From NCBI GenBank assembly GCA_963717725.1, contig CAVQWS010000027.1:1-64000 (forward strand): a stretch of 64,000 nt of DNA, written 5' to 3'. Under the pieces are notes generated by a model. It did no database searches and was not told the DNA's origin. It saw only the letters and a list, made by a program, of their open reading frames with translations. The stretch is from AC-32 sp963717725. GTDB taxonomy: Bacteria > Actinomycetota > Thermoleophilia > Gaiellales > Gaiellaceae. Positions 16,209 to 24,951 of the stretch are shown here, in pieces (position 1 is the first letter of the stretch; the number at the start of each line of letters is the position of its first letter). The position numbers and the translations under genes are program-made.

Positions 16209-18017
16209 TTACTTCTTGCAGCCGGGGAACTTGAACGAGACGATGCGCGTCCGCCAGGTTCCGATCACGACCGTGTCCTCCGCGAGGTACTCCTGCGTGT
16301 ACCAGAACGTGCAGTCGTCGCTCGGGTCGACGGTCAGGTCGCTGTAGTCGCCCCAGCGGCCCTCGGCCTCCGTCTGCGGGCCGGTGCCGGTGTACGCGAC
16401 CTGCTCGGCCTGGGTCATCTGGCCCAGCGGGTCGCCGGCCGCACGGCCGGTGTATCGCACCGACGGGTAGTCATTCGGCCCCGAGGCACTGTAGCCGGCG
16501 GCGATGTCGCCACTCTTGTCCTGGGCGACGCTGCCCATCCAGCGCCAGAGCGGGTTGGCCAGCCCGTCGGTGGGAGCGTAGGTGCCCTGCTGGTAAACGG
16601 AGGGAGCCCCGCCCTTCGGGATTCGCAGCTCGTACCAGCGGAGGCCCGTGCGACCGTCTGCCTGAACCGTGTGGTTCAACAGCACGGAGGCATAGGTCCC
16701 GAAGTTCCGGTAGTTCATCCGGAACATCAGCCGGTCGCCGAGCACGTCGAGGTCCTGCGGTCCGCCCTTCTGGGGCACGCAGTCGCCGTAGCCGTACACG
16801 CACTGCGGCCGCACGTACGCAGCGACCGGGAGCGTGTAGCTCGGCTGGCCGCTGTTCCCGAATGTCGAGTTGGCCGGATTCGCCCAGTCGACGTGGAACT
16901 TCCACAGCCGCAGGACGAAGCCGTCGCTGCCGTCGGTGGGCGTGATCGTCGAGGCGTCGTCCACCTCCGCGAACAGGTTCGGCGAGCCGGCCGGCGGCAG
17001 CGTCGCGCCGTCGAGGTCACCTGGGAGCTGGCCGATGTACTGGCCGCCCGGCGGGTTGTAGGCCGCCTCGTCGAAGTAGATGACGCGCGCGGGCTGGCCG
17101 GCGAGCATCTTCGCCCGCTCGAAGGCCATCGCGCCGGCGCCGGACGAGGTCTGCGAACCGTCCGGGAACTCGTTCGACGACATGTAGTACGCGTCCGGCC
17201 AGACGCCGAGCTTCTCGTAGTCGTGGAACGTACGGCCGAAGTGGAACTCGTAGAGGTAGTACGAGCCGGTCGCGTCGCTCGTCGTCGAGACCGCGATGCA
17301 CTGCCCGTACTCCTCGTTGTCGGCGGGCGTCGCGATGAACTGCGTCAGCAGCCAGCGCTTGGCAAGTTGGTCGTAGAGGACGACTGGATCTCCGTTGTTG
17401 TAGGTCCTGCACTCACCGTCAGTGTTCGCCCAGAGCTGGTTAATCGGCGTCGCGCCGCGCTGCACCGCACCCGTCGTCTTCGAGAAGACCGCGAAGTCGG
17501 TGTTCACCATCTGGACGTACTGCGTCGCGCCGACCTCACCGTCCGTGTCGGGCGGCAGGCAGCTGCAGCTGCTCCCGAGGGCGCACGGCGGGCCGAACGG
17601 CAGGCAGATGCCGTCGAAGTTCTGGATCGGCCCAGAGATCGGGCCGGAGCCCTTGGTCTTCTGGACGACCGGGTCCTTCACACCGGGCGGCGCCGCGCCC
17701 GGCTTAAGCGACTCGATCTGGTTGGCCTTGAGCGGCGAGTGCGGCACCGGCAGCACCGGCAGCGCGCTGACCGGGGGCGAGGTGCCCTGGAACTGCCCGT
17801 TGATCACCTGCGGGCCGGCCGTGCTGGACGACGCGACGGACGTGTTGATCGTCGTCGAGCCCGCCATGCTCGCGCGCGCGATCCCGTAGGCCTGCGTCGC
17901 ATCCTTCCCCGTCGTCCCCGCACCGGAGCCGCCTGCGACGGCGACCACGACCGCTGCGGTCACGACGGGAAGCGCAGCAACGACGACCGTCCTGCGCCGG
18001 ACGAACTTCCACATCAT
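16209..18017 (-). CDS. Large secreted protein of unknown function
   Basis: 602 residues. The start MMWKFVRRRTVVVAALPVVT leads into a signal peptide ending near the AVAGGSGAGTT segment. A Ser/Thr/Pro-rich linker follows to about residue 120, then a long domain rich in aromatic residues and with clustered cysteines (ALGSSCSCLPPDTDGEVG). Motifs such as DPSDDCTFWYTQEY and GRWGDYSDLTVDPSD recur in large secreted actinobacterial proteins whose fold is probably a propeller; I cannot assign an activity. ATG 18017 was chosen because the signal peptide begins there and GGGGGTG lies upstream; the longer frame to 18134 has no signal. Confidence 0.75.
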   Translation of the reverse strand: MMWKFVRRRTVVVAALPVVTAAVVVAVAGGSGAGTTGKDATQAYGIARASMAGSTTINTSVASSSTAGPQVINGQFQGTSPPVSALPVLPVPHSPLKANQIESLKPGAAPPGVKDPVVQKTKGSGPISGPIQNFDGICLPFGPPCALGSSCSCLPPDTDGEVGATQYVQMVNTDFAVFSKTTGAVQRGATPINQLWANTDGECRTYNNGDPVVLYDQLAKRWLLTQFIATPADNEEYGQCIAVSTTSDATGSYYLYEFHFGRTFHDYEKLGVWPDAYYMSSNEFPDGSQTSSGAGAMAFERAKMLAGQPARVIYFDEAAYNPPGGQYIGQLPGDLDGATLPPAGSPNLFAEVDDASTITPTDGSDGFVLRLWKFHVDWANPANSTFGNSGQPSYTLPVAAYVRPQCVYGYGDCVPQKGGPQDLDVLGDRLMFRMNYRNFGTYASVLLNHTVQADGRTGLRWYELRIPKGGAPSVYQQGTYAPTDGLANPLWRWMGSVAQDKSGDIAAGYSASGPNDYPSVRYTGRAAGDPLGQMTQAEQVAYTGTGPQTEAEGRWGDYSDLTVDPSDDCTFWYTQEYLAEDTVVIGTWRTRIVSFKFPGCKK

Positions 18018-18233
18018 CGAACACCCCCAAATTGGATGCCTTCTGCGAGGCGCTTTTACCCCTGCAATCCATCGGTGGAAACATCTCGCCCGCATTGCGT
18101 TTCGTATTTCGTCGTTGATTGACGAATCAATCACACCGCTTCCTGCTTGAGCAGAGCGATTGGTGTTGTCGGCAAGGCTTTCCGGGTACCATGGCGAACT
18201 TGCCCATGAGAGTCGACGACCCCCTCAGTCCCG

Positions 18234-19220
18234 GTGCCGAGCCTTCCCCGCATCAAGCGCACGAGACCTCGCACGCAGGGCGGGGACGTCCAGCCGCGGC
18301 CTGAGCCGCGCCTCCAGGAACTCCACGCCCACGGCCTGATCTGGATCCACCTCGACGCGCCCACGCTCGAGGAGGCCACCTTGCTCGCCGAGCGCTTCGG
18401 CTGGCACCCGCTCGATCTCGAGGACGTGCTCTCGCGCCGCCAGCGCCCAAAGGTCGACGAGTACCCGGACTACCTGTTCGGCGTCCTCCATTTCCCGGTG
18501 TACGACAAGGCGATCCAGCGGCTGAACGCGGCCGAGCTCGACTTCTTCGTCGGCAACGGGTACCTCGTCACGCTGCCGACCGTCGAGCTGCTGCCGGTGA
18601 CACGCCTGTTCGCGCGCTGCCAGGAAGAGGAGGAGCTCCGCGACCAGCTGTTCTCGAAGGGGTCGGGCTACCTGCTCTACCACATCCTCGACGACCTCTT
18701 CGACTACTGCTTCCCGATCCTCGACAAGATCGGCCACAAGCTCGACTCGATCGAGGACGACATGTTCGAGAAGCGCGCCGAGGAGGTCGTGCGCGACCTC
18801 TCGAACGTGAAGCAGGAGATCATCTCCTACCGCAAGATCATTAAGCCCGAGCGCTCGACGCTGCGCGTGCTCGAGCGCCAGGTCGAGCGCTTCTTGCCGG
18901 AGGACCTGGAGCTCTACTTCGACGACATCGTCGACGCCAGCGAACGGATCTGGGACCTGCTCGACAACTTCAAGGAGGTCGTCGAGGCGCTCGAGGACAC
19001 CAACGAGTCGGTCATCTCGCACCGCCAGAACGACGTCCTGCGGATCCTGACCGTGGTCAGCGTCGTGCTCCTGCCGCTGACCCTGATCACCGGGATCTTC
19101 GGAATGAACGTGCACTTCCCGGGGTTCGAGAGCGCGACCGCCTTCTGGGTGATCGCCGGCTTCATGCTCGGCCTCGCCGTCAGCCTGATCGCGTTCTTCC
19201 GCTACAAGCGCTGGCTCTGA
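18234..19220 (+). CDS. corA: CorA-type magnesium/cobalt transporter
   Basis: 328 residues. A long cytoplasmic domain (about 1-265) is followed by two membrane helices, VVSVVLLPLTLITGIFGMNV and FWVIAGFMLGLAVSLIAFFR. The signature GMN motif ends the first helix and a basic C-terminus (YKRWL) follows. This is the CorA pentameric Mg2+ channel design, and the length is usual. GTG 18234 is the likely start. The gene is transcribed away from the secreted-protein gene; no Mg2+ riboswitch was recognised in the 216 bases between them. Confidence 0.93.
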   Translation: MPSLPRIKRTRPRTQGGDVQPRPEPRLQELHAHGLIWIHLDAPTLEEATLLAERFGWHPLDLEDVLSRRQRPKVDEYPDYLFGVLHFPVYDKAIQRLNAAELDFFVGNGYLVTLPTVELLPVTRLFARCQEEEELRDQLFSKGSGYLLYHILDDLFDYCFPILDKIGHKLDSIEDDMFEKRAEEVVRDLSNVKQEIISYRKIIKPERSTLRVLERQVERFLPEDLELYFDDIVDASERIWDLLDNFKEVVEALEDTNESVISHRQNDVLRILTVVSVVLLPLTLITGIFGMNVHFPGFESATAFWVIAGFMLGLAVSLIAFFRYKRWL

Positions 19221-19267
19221 GACGAAGCGCATGAGCAGGCCGTCTGAGCGCACTTTGCACCGGAACT

Positions 19268-19682
19268 TTGCACCGGTCTGACGCTTTGGCAGCCGCCGCG
19301 TTCGCCGTTTCGCTCGCCGCGGTCCTGATCGCGCTCGGCTCGTTCTGGCTCGCGCGCCGAGCCGACAAGCGCGCCGACCGCCGCGACGCCGCGCGCTTTG
19401 CCGGTGAGCAGTCGCAGGTCGAACTCAGGCTCTCATCGAATCGGCCGCATGATGCGCGACGAACTCGCCGTTGCCGTCGAGGCGAGCCTGATTGACCCGC
19501 TCGCGCCTCGACGTGTCACCGCGGCGCAGGCTCGGCTTACTGCGGCGCTCGAGGCGATCGCCGTCGATCTACCTGCCTGCGCCGAGTACGCGCAGACGAC
19601 CGATCCGGGCCTACTGCCGTCGGCCGAACGCGAGCTCGAGCAGGCGCGCCTCGCTGCTGGCGCACCAAAGTGGCGACTCTGA
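19268..19682 (+). pseudogene. Membrane-anchored coiled protein, frameshifted
   Basis: The first frame (from 19268) has a single membrane helix, AAFAVSLAAVLIALGSFWLA, and a basic region RRADKRADRRDAARFAGEQS up to about 19420, then loses sense. A second frame (19398-19682) carries on with a helical region MRDELAVAVEASLIDPLAPR and QARLTAALEAIAVDLPACAE. Read together they make one small protein with an N-terminal anchor and a helical cytoplasmic or exported part, broken by one frame change around 19420-19450. No family recognised. Confidence 0.45.
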
Positions 19683-20286
19683 GGCAACGCTCTCACCCAG
19701 TGGCGGCCGCGTCCGCGGGAGGCCGAGGAGGGCAGGTGGCCTCTACTCGCCGCAGACGGGCGCGGCCACCCAAGTAGATGTGGTTGCCGCCCGCCTCTTG
19801 CGCAGTGCGCTTCCTCCAACCCTCGCCCCCGGAGGGTGCGGGCGCCGGCCTGGAAATAGGCCGAACGGCCCATAGACAACCATCCGCAAGTGAAGAAGGG
19901 TTCCTCTGTATGGCCCCGATGCGGCGGGTGCCATGTGCGAGTGGGGCCGGGGTGCACCTGGGGCTGCAGGGGCTGCGGCTTCCCGAGAGCACTGACCCGG
20001 CCCCACCTCGCAACATCAGCACCGGCCCTCGACCAGCTTGGCGAACTCCTCGAGCTGCGTCTGCTCGGTGCAAAGTTGCACCAACCTGAGCCGACCTCAG
20101 ACGATCTCGGCGCACTTGAGGCGCCTATCCAAGCGGATTCGGGGCCCTAGCGACGCATAGGGCTAGAAGCGCTGGCTCTAGCTAGGTAGTTCCCCGAAGC
20201 CGGTCGAGGGTCTTCGCTGACGCCGGGGCCGCGACCCGCGTGTCTGATGAGTGCATCGTCGAGACGTCTACTGGGAGGTCCTGACG
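19683..20286. other. Intergenic region with structured repeat copy 2
   Basis: 604 bases. Open frames (for example 19778-20089) are rich in Pro, Arg and Ser and carry no recognisable domain. Apart from the repeat nothing specific is visible until GGGAGG in front of the gene at 20287. Confidence 0.5.
19704..19803 (+). repeat. 100-bp structured repeat, copy 2
   Basis: Matches 14011-14113 over most of its length, including GGCCGCGTCCGCGGG, GACGGGCGCGGCCACC and CTCTTGCGC. The same pairing blocks are kept, although the middle has several gaps. Confidence 0.55.
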
Positions 20287-20610
20287 ATGCGAACGTTGAT
20301 CCTTCTTCCCCTCGTAGCACTCGCTCTCGCGGCCCCCGCGGCGGCCGGCAAGGCGCCGCTGGTGATCGCCATGCAAGATCCCGGCTGCCACTGGTTCGTC
20401 GTCAACGGCAAGTACGTCAAGTCCGTCGCGCGCCACGGTCCGGTCACGCTTCTGAACCAGGACGAGGCCGCGCTCAGGATCAAAGGCCCAGGCGCCTCGA
20501 AGCTGGAGCGAGTCGGTGCCAAGCTGACCTTGCGCGCCAGAGGCACGTACCGCATCACGATGGTGCGTCAGGCAGCCGACGACAACCACCTGACGCTGAC
20601 GGTCAAGTAG
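20287..20610 (+). CDS. Small secreted protein, unknown function
   Basis: 107 residues. A signal peptide (MRTLILLPLVALALAAPAAA) is followed by about 87 residues of beta-rich sequence with motifs DPGCHWFVVNGKYVKSV and RARGTYRITMVRQAADDNHL. GGGAGG seven bases upstream supports ATG 20287. Two cysteines at most, so disulfides are unlikely. I do not recognise the family; a small beta-sandwich exported protein is the most that can be said. Confidence 0.7.
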   Translation: MRTLILLPLVALALAAPAAAGKAPLVIAMQDPGCHWFVVNGKYVKSVARHGPVTLLNQDEAALRIKGPGASKLERVGAKLTLRARGTYRITMVRQAADDNHLTLTVK

Positions 20611-20636
20611 CGACGCGACCCGAACGTGTCGGCGAC

Positions 20637-20662
20637 AAGGCCCGCTTCCCCCGGCGGGCCTT
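20637..20662. terminator. Bidirectional hairpin terminator
   Basis: AAGGCCCGC and GCGGGCCTT form a 9-bp stem around TTCCCCCG, located between the convergent genes ending at 20610 and 20689. Confidence 0.75.
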
Positions 20663-20688
20663 CGCTCTTGCCGGAACGAGCTGAGTGG

Positions 20689-21636
20689 CTAGGCGTCGAT
20701 GATGAAGACCGGCGTGCCGATGCGGACGTGGTCGAACAGCCACTCGGCGTCCGGAATGCGCATGCGAATGCAGCCGTGCGAGGCCGAGTAGCCGATCGAG
20801 GCCGCGTCGGGCGTGCCGTGCATGCCGACACCGGAAGCGTCGAGGCCCATCCAGCGCGTGCCGAGCGGGTTGCCCGGCCCCGGCGGGATCGGCTTCAGGC
20901 CCTTCGCCCAAGGCGAGTCCGGCGGGCGCCACCACGGGTTGCGCTGCATGTCGACCACGTGCCAGTCGCCGAGCGGCGTCGGGTAGATCGCCTGGCCCGT
21001 CGCGACGCCGAACGTGCGCCAAGGCTTGGGGCCCTTGTAGAGGTGCAGCTCGTTCGAGCCGCGGTAGATCACGACTACCGCGCCGAAGCTGTTCGCGGTC
21101 ACCGAGGGCGCAACGGTGCGCGCGGCCGGATGCACGGACTGCGGGCGGCGCGCGATCGCGAGCAGGTCCTCGATCCGCTGGGCCGTCTTGACGCGGTTCA
21201 GCTCGAGGCCCGTCTTGCCGGGCTCGATCACGGGGCGGTGCCCCTTCAGGCTCGCGCTGGCGTCAACGGGCTCGACCGAGAGCCGCCCGTCGAGCGCGCG
21301 CACGTAGCGTTGGATCTCGTCCGCATCGGCGTCGACCCGCAGTGCGACGTGCTCGTTCGGCTGCGCCCGGAGCACGCGCTGGACGGCCCAGTCGGCGTCG
21401 ACCGTCGTGTTCAGCGCCGCAGGCCGCACGGTCCAGTGCTTGCCGGAGAAGACGAAGCGAAGCGGGCGGTTGTACCACCACGAGACCGCGTTCCGGGCCT
21501 GCTCGGAGGTGAGGCCGCCGACGCGCACGCCGCCGATCTGGACGCCCGCAGGGACGACCTTCATGCGCTGGGCACTCGGGGCGGCGGCTCCGGAAGCGAC
21601 CGCGGCCAGTACGACGAGAAGAGCGAACCGCTTCAC
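20689..21636 (-). CDS. L,D-transpeptidase (YkuD domain), secreted
   Basis: 315 residues. The N-terminal 22 residues are a signal peptide. Residues about 35-160 include an ARNAVSWWYNRPLRFVF pattern of the YoaR/VanW-like putative peptidoglycan-binding domain (PG_binding_4). The C-terminal YkuD domain contains MHGTPDAASIGYSASHGCIR, where the His, Ser, Gly and catalytic Cys of the HxxGT...SHGCIR signature are all present. This enzyme makes 3-3 cross-links in peptidoglycan outside the membrane. GTG 21636 is used. The gene is divergent from the HIT gene with a 47-base gap. Confidence 0.92.
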   Translation of the reverse strand: MKRFALLVVLAAVASGAAAPSAQRMKVVPAGVQIGGVRVGGLTSEQARNAVSWWYNRPLRFVFSGKHWTVRPAALNTTVDADWAVQRVLRAQPNEHVALRVDADADEIQRYVRALDGRLSVEPVDASASLKGHRPVIEPGKTGLELNRVKTAQRIEDLLAIARRPQSVHPAARTVAPSVTANSFGAVVVIYRGSNELHLYKGPKPWRTFGVATGQAIYPTPLGDWHVVDMQRNPWWRPPDSPWAKGLKPIPPGPGNPLGTRWMGLDASGVGMHGTPDAASIGYSASHGCIRMRIPDAEWLFDHVRIGTPVFIIDA

Positions 21637-21683
21637 GTGCAGGAGTTTAGGGGCTCCGGAGGCCGGACGGTAGGCTCGTTTCC

Positions 21684-22166
21684 ATGACCAAGCAGCTCTG
21701 GGCGCCCTGGCGGCTCGAGTACATCAAGCAGGCCGACGAGCAACCCGGCTGCGTCTTCTGCGACGCCGCCGCCGGCGACGACGAGGAGCGCCTGGTCGTC
21801 CACCGCGGCGAGCACGCGTTCGTGCTGCTGAACAAGTTCCCGTACTCGAGCGGTCATCTCATGGTCGCCCCCTATCGCCACGTCGGCGAGCTCGCCGGGC
21901 TTACGGACGAAGAGGCGCTGGAGGTCCACCGCCTCGCGGTCCAGGGCGTCGCCGCGCTCGGTGAGGTCTACGGCCCGGAGGGCCACAACCTCGGCTGGAA
22001 CCTCGGTCGCGTCGCCGGCGCCGGCGTTGTCGATCACATTCATCTGCACGTCGTCCCCCGTTGGGCAGGTGACACGAACTTCATGCCCGTCCTCGCTGAC
22101 GTGAAGGTGCTCCCAGAGCACCTTCACGAAACCCGCCGCCGGCTGGTCGAGGCCTGGCCTAGCTGA
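21684..22166 (+). CDS. HIT family nucleotide hydrolase/phosphorylase
   Basis: 160 residues. Cys23 and Cys26 (CVFC) form the usual zinc half-site. The histidine triad lies at HIHLH (118-122), and the NKFPYSSGHLMVAPYRH segment is the canonical front strand. The sequence style (LWAPWRLEYI, at residues 5-14) is that of the AP4A-phosphorylase-like HIT proteins common in actinobacteria. Substrates are probably dinucleoside polyphosphates or nucleoside phosphoramidates, but that is inference. The stop overlaps the stop of hemL by eight bases on the other strand. Confidence 0.93.
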   Translation: MTKQLWAPWRLEYIKQADEQPGCVFCDAAAGDDEERLVVHRGEHAFVLLNKFPYSSGHLMVAPYRHVGELAGLTDEEALEVHRLAVQGVAALGEVYGPEGHNLGWNLGRVAGAGVVDHIHLHVVPRWAGDTNFMPVLADVKVLPEHLHETRRRLVEAWPS

Positions 22167-23319
22167 AGAAGTCAGCAACCGCTTCGATCGTGCGGTCAAT
22201 CTCCCCGTCGCCGTGCGCCGTGGAGAGGAACATCGCCTCGTTCTGGCTCGGCGCCAGGTAGATGCCTCGCTCGAACAGGTGGCGGAAGAGAGCCGGGTAG
22301 TCGTCGACGAACAGCGTCGCCATCGCGCCCACCCGCTCGAAGCGGCCGTAGTCCGAAAGCGCGTCGAGCCGCCGGCCCTTTGCCTCGAGCTGCTCGTAGA
22401 CCTCCGGCGTCAGACGCCGCAGCACTGACAGGCCGGCCGCCGTCGCAAGTGGGTTTCCCGAGAGCGTGCCGGCCTGGTAGACGTCGCCCGCCGGGGCCAG
22501 CCGCTCCATCAGCTCAGCCCGGCCGCCGAAGGCCGCGAGCGGGAGGCCGCCACCGACGATCTTGCCGAGCACTGTCAGGTCGGGCAACACGCCGTAGCGC
22601 TCCTGTGCGCCGCCGCGCGCGACCCGGAAGCCCGTGATCACCTCGTCGAAGACGAGCAGCGCGCCGCTCTCGTCGCAGAGCCTGCGCAGGCCTTCGAGGA
22701 AGCCGTCGACCGGCGGGACGACGCCCATGTTCCCCGCCACCGGCTCGACGAAGACGCAGGCTGCGCCCTCGATTTCCCGCTCGACTGCGTTCAGGTGGTT
22801 GTAGTCGACAACGCGTCCCTCTCCCCCGGCCTCGAGCCCGAGCGTGCGCACGCCCGACCCGGCCTCGGAGAGGAACGGGTCGGCATGCCCGTGGTAGTTG
22901 CCGCGGAAGCGGACGAAAGGCTCGCGCCCGGTTGCCGCTCGGGTGAGCCGCAGCGCGGTCATGGCCGCCTCGGTGCCGGACGAGACCAGCCGCACCATCT
23001 CGACCGACGGCACCGCGCTGGCGATCTCCTCGGCCAGCTCGACCTCGCGCTCGGTGGCGGTGCCGAAGCTCGTCCCCTCGCGCGCGGCTGCGATCACCGC
23101 CTCGACCGTCTCCGGGTTGGCGTGCCCGAAGATCAGCGGCCCCCAGGAGAGCACCCAGTCGAGGTAGCGCCGGCCCTCGGCGTCCTCGAGGTACGCGCCC
23201 TCACCCCGCGCCGCGAACAGCGGCTCGTCGAGCCCGACCGCCTTCATCGCGCGCACAGGGGAGTTGACGCCGCCGGGGATCACCCTCAGCGCCCGCGCGT
23301 AGAGCTCGGCCGAGCTCAC
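22159..23319 (-). CDS. hemL: Glutamate-1-semialdehyde 2,1-aminomutase
   Basis: 386 residues, class III aminotransferase fold. It moves the amino group of glutamate semialdehyde to give 5-aminolevulinate, using PLP. The PLP aspartate region is LLVFDEVITGFR and the Schiff-base lysine lies in LGKIVGGGLPLAAFGG. Other signatures are PGGVNSPVRA near the start and NYHGHAD. GTG 23319 overlaps the hemA stop (GTGA), and the longer open frame upstream is hemA in another frame. It is about 40 residues shorter than most HemL; shortened loops follow SGVRTLGL and the LEAKGRRLDAL segment. Confidence 0.95.
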   Translation of the reverse strand: MSSAELYARALRVIPGGVNSPVRAMKAVGLDEPLFAARGEGAYLEDAEGRRYLDWVLSWGPLIFGHANPETVEAVIAAAREGTSFGTATEREVELAEEIASAVPSVEMVRLVSSGTEAAMTALRLTRAATGREPFVRFRGNYHGHADPFLSEAGSGVRTLGLEAGGEGRVVDYNHLNAVEREIEGAACVFVEPVAGNMGVVPPVDGFLEGLRRLCDESGALLVFDEVITGFRVARGGAQERYGVLPDLTVLGKIVGGGLPLAAFGGRAELMERLAPAGDVYQAGTLSGNPLATAAGLSVLRRLTPEVYEQLEAKGRRLDALSDYGRFERVGAMATLFVDDYPALFRHLFERGIYLAPSQNEAMFLSTAHGDGEIDRTIEAVADFFS

Positions 23320-24521
23320 TCGTCGTCGCGCAGGGCGAAGAGGTCGCGCAGCGGCTCCGAGCCGGCTTCCTTGGCGCGGATCGTCGGCGCGTGCAGGAGC
23401 TTGTTCACGATCTGCGTGGTCAGCGTCTCGACGGTCTCGCGCTCGCGCGGCGAGAGGTCGGAGAGCCGCGAGCCGGCGCGGGCGAGCTCCTCGGAGCGGA
23501 TCTCCTCGGCTCGCGTGCGCAGGTCGCGGATCGCCTCGGCGGCATCGCGTGAACGGCGCCACTCGGCGAAGCGGGCGGCTTCCTCGGCCACGATCGCCTC
23601 GGCCTCGCGCACGTCCTCCTCGCGGCCGACGAGCCCTTCACCCAAAGCGTCGATGTCGAACAGCGTGCAGCTCTCGAGCTCGCCGATCGCCGGGTCGAGA
23701 TCGCGCGGGACGGCGACGTCCACCAGCACGAGCGGCTTCTCACGCGGCCGCACTGCCTCCGCGTGCAGGATCGGATACGGGCAGCGTGTGGCCGAGATGA
23801 CGAGATCGGCCTCGGGCAGCTCAACGGCGACCGCGTCGAACGCGGCGGCGCGGCCGCCCACCCGCTCGGCGAGATCCTGCGCGCTCTCTAGCGTCCGGCT
23901 CGAGACCACCACCTCCGCCCCACGCGCCCGTAGGTCGCGAGCCGCGAGCTCACTCATCTTCCCCGCGCCGAACAGCAGCGCGCGCTTGCCCTCGACTCCG
24001 CCCAGCTCGCCCACGCCGAGCTCGACCGCCGAGGCCGCGACCGACTCGGGCAGCTCGTGCAGCTTCGCCTCGGTGCGCACGCGCTTGCCGGCGTGCAGCG
24101 CGTCCTCGAACAGCCGGTTCAGCAGCGCACCGGTGGCCCCGCGCGTGCGCGCCGACTCGTACGCGTCGCGCACCTGGCCGAGGATCTGCGACTCCCCCGG
24201 CACGAGCGAGTCGAGCCCGGCGGCGACGCGAAAGAGGTGCGAGACCGCGTCGCCGTCGTCCCAGCGGGCGAGCACGGCCTCGAGCTCGAGCCCGGAGCGC
24301 TCCTCCAGCTCCACGCGCGCGCGGTCGGGGTCGCCGCCGAGCAGATAGATCTCGGTGCGGTTGCAGGTCGAGAGCACGACCGCCTCGCCGAGCGCCTCGG
24401 CCAGTTCGCCCGCGTGCCCGTCCCGGAGGTAGAGGCGTTCCCGCACCTCGAGCGGCGCGTGATGATGCGACACACCGAGCGCGAGCAGGCGCGCGGTTTC
24501 TATCGTAGGCTGGGCGGGCAC
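23316..24521 (-). CDS. hemA: Glutamyl-tRNA reductase
   Basis: 401 residues. The catalytic cysteine is C53 in STCNRTE. GVSHHHAPLEVRERL near the N-terminus and the NADPH-binding GAGKMSELAARDLRARG motif (about 188-205) are both typical. PGESQILGQVRDAY matches the family signature. The enzyme reduces glutamyl-tRNA to glutamate semialdehyde, the substrate of the next gene. GTG 24521 is the annotated start, though a later start near the ETARLLALGVSHH segment is possible. hemA and hemL overlap by four bases, a tight operon. Slightly shorter than usual. Confidence 0.95.
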   Translation of the reverse strand: MPAQPTIETARLLALGVSHHHAPLEVRERLYLRDGHAGELAEALGEAVVLSTCNRTEIYLLGGDPDRARVELEERSGLELEAVLARWDDGDAVSHLFRVAAGLDSLVPGESQILGQVRDAYESARTRGATGALLNRLFEDALHAGKRVRTEAKLHELPESVAASAVELGVGELGGVEGKRALLFGAGKMSELAARDLRARGAEVVVSSRTLESAQDLAERVGGRAAAFDAVAVELPEADLVISATRCPYPILHAEAVRPREKPLVLVDVAVPRDLDPAIGELESCTLFDIDALGEGLVGREEDVREAEAIVAEEAARFAEWRRSRDAAEAIRDLRTRAEEIRSEELARAGSRLSDLSPRERETVETLTTQIVNKLLHAPTIRAKEAGSEPLRDLFALRDDE

Positions 24522-24552
24522 GACCGGCGACGATGCTACCGAGGAGCCGACA

Positions 24553-24873
24553 ATGACCGACCCGGGTCTCGACCTTCACGAGTGGGAAAGCCAGTGGGCG
24601 CAGCTCCAGGAGGACGCTGCCGACTCGCCCGAGGAGGCTCTGCCGGAGATCGTCCGCCTGGTCGAGGCAATGCTGACCGACCGCGGCTTCGACCTCGAGA
24701 ACCCGGTCGTCGTCGAGGACGAGAGCCGCGACATCGTCGCCGACTTCTTCGCAGCCCGCGACATCGCCCGTGCCGCCGAGACGACGAAGGTCGACCAGGA
24801 GGACATCCAGACAGCCCTCGAAGATCTCGCCGAGATCCACGACTTCCTGGTCGATGAGCGCGGCGCGCCCTAG
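24553..24873 (+). CDS. Small acidic conserved hypothetical protein
   Basis: 106 residues, strongly acidic and helical (LHEWESQWAQLQEDAADSPE, then EALPEIVRLVEAMLTDRG). A second half reads VVVEDESRDIVADFFAARD. No motif or membrane segment. It is transcribed divergently from hemA with only 31 bases between the starts, so the two could share a control region. I regard it as a lineage-specific protein; function unknown. Confidence 0.75.
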   Translation: MTDPGLDLHEWESQWAQLQEDAADSPEEALPEIVRLVEAMLTDRGFDLENPVVVEDESRDIVADFFAARDIARAAETTKVDQEDIQTALEDLAEIHDFLVDERGAP

Positions 24874-24951
24874 CAGGCACACCACAAGATCGCGCCCCCC
24901 GAGTCGTCCTCTTCGTATACCCACCAACCCACCGCAAGGGGGCAACACGAC

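Noticed and set aside
18018..18233. Mg2+ riboswitch before corA
   Set aside because: The region has no recognisable conserved fold or attenuator, and the distance is filled by promoters for two divergent genes.
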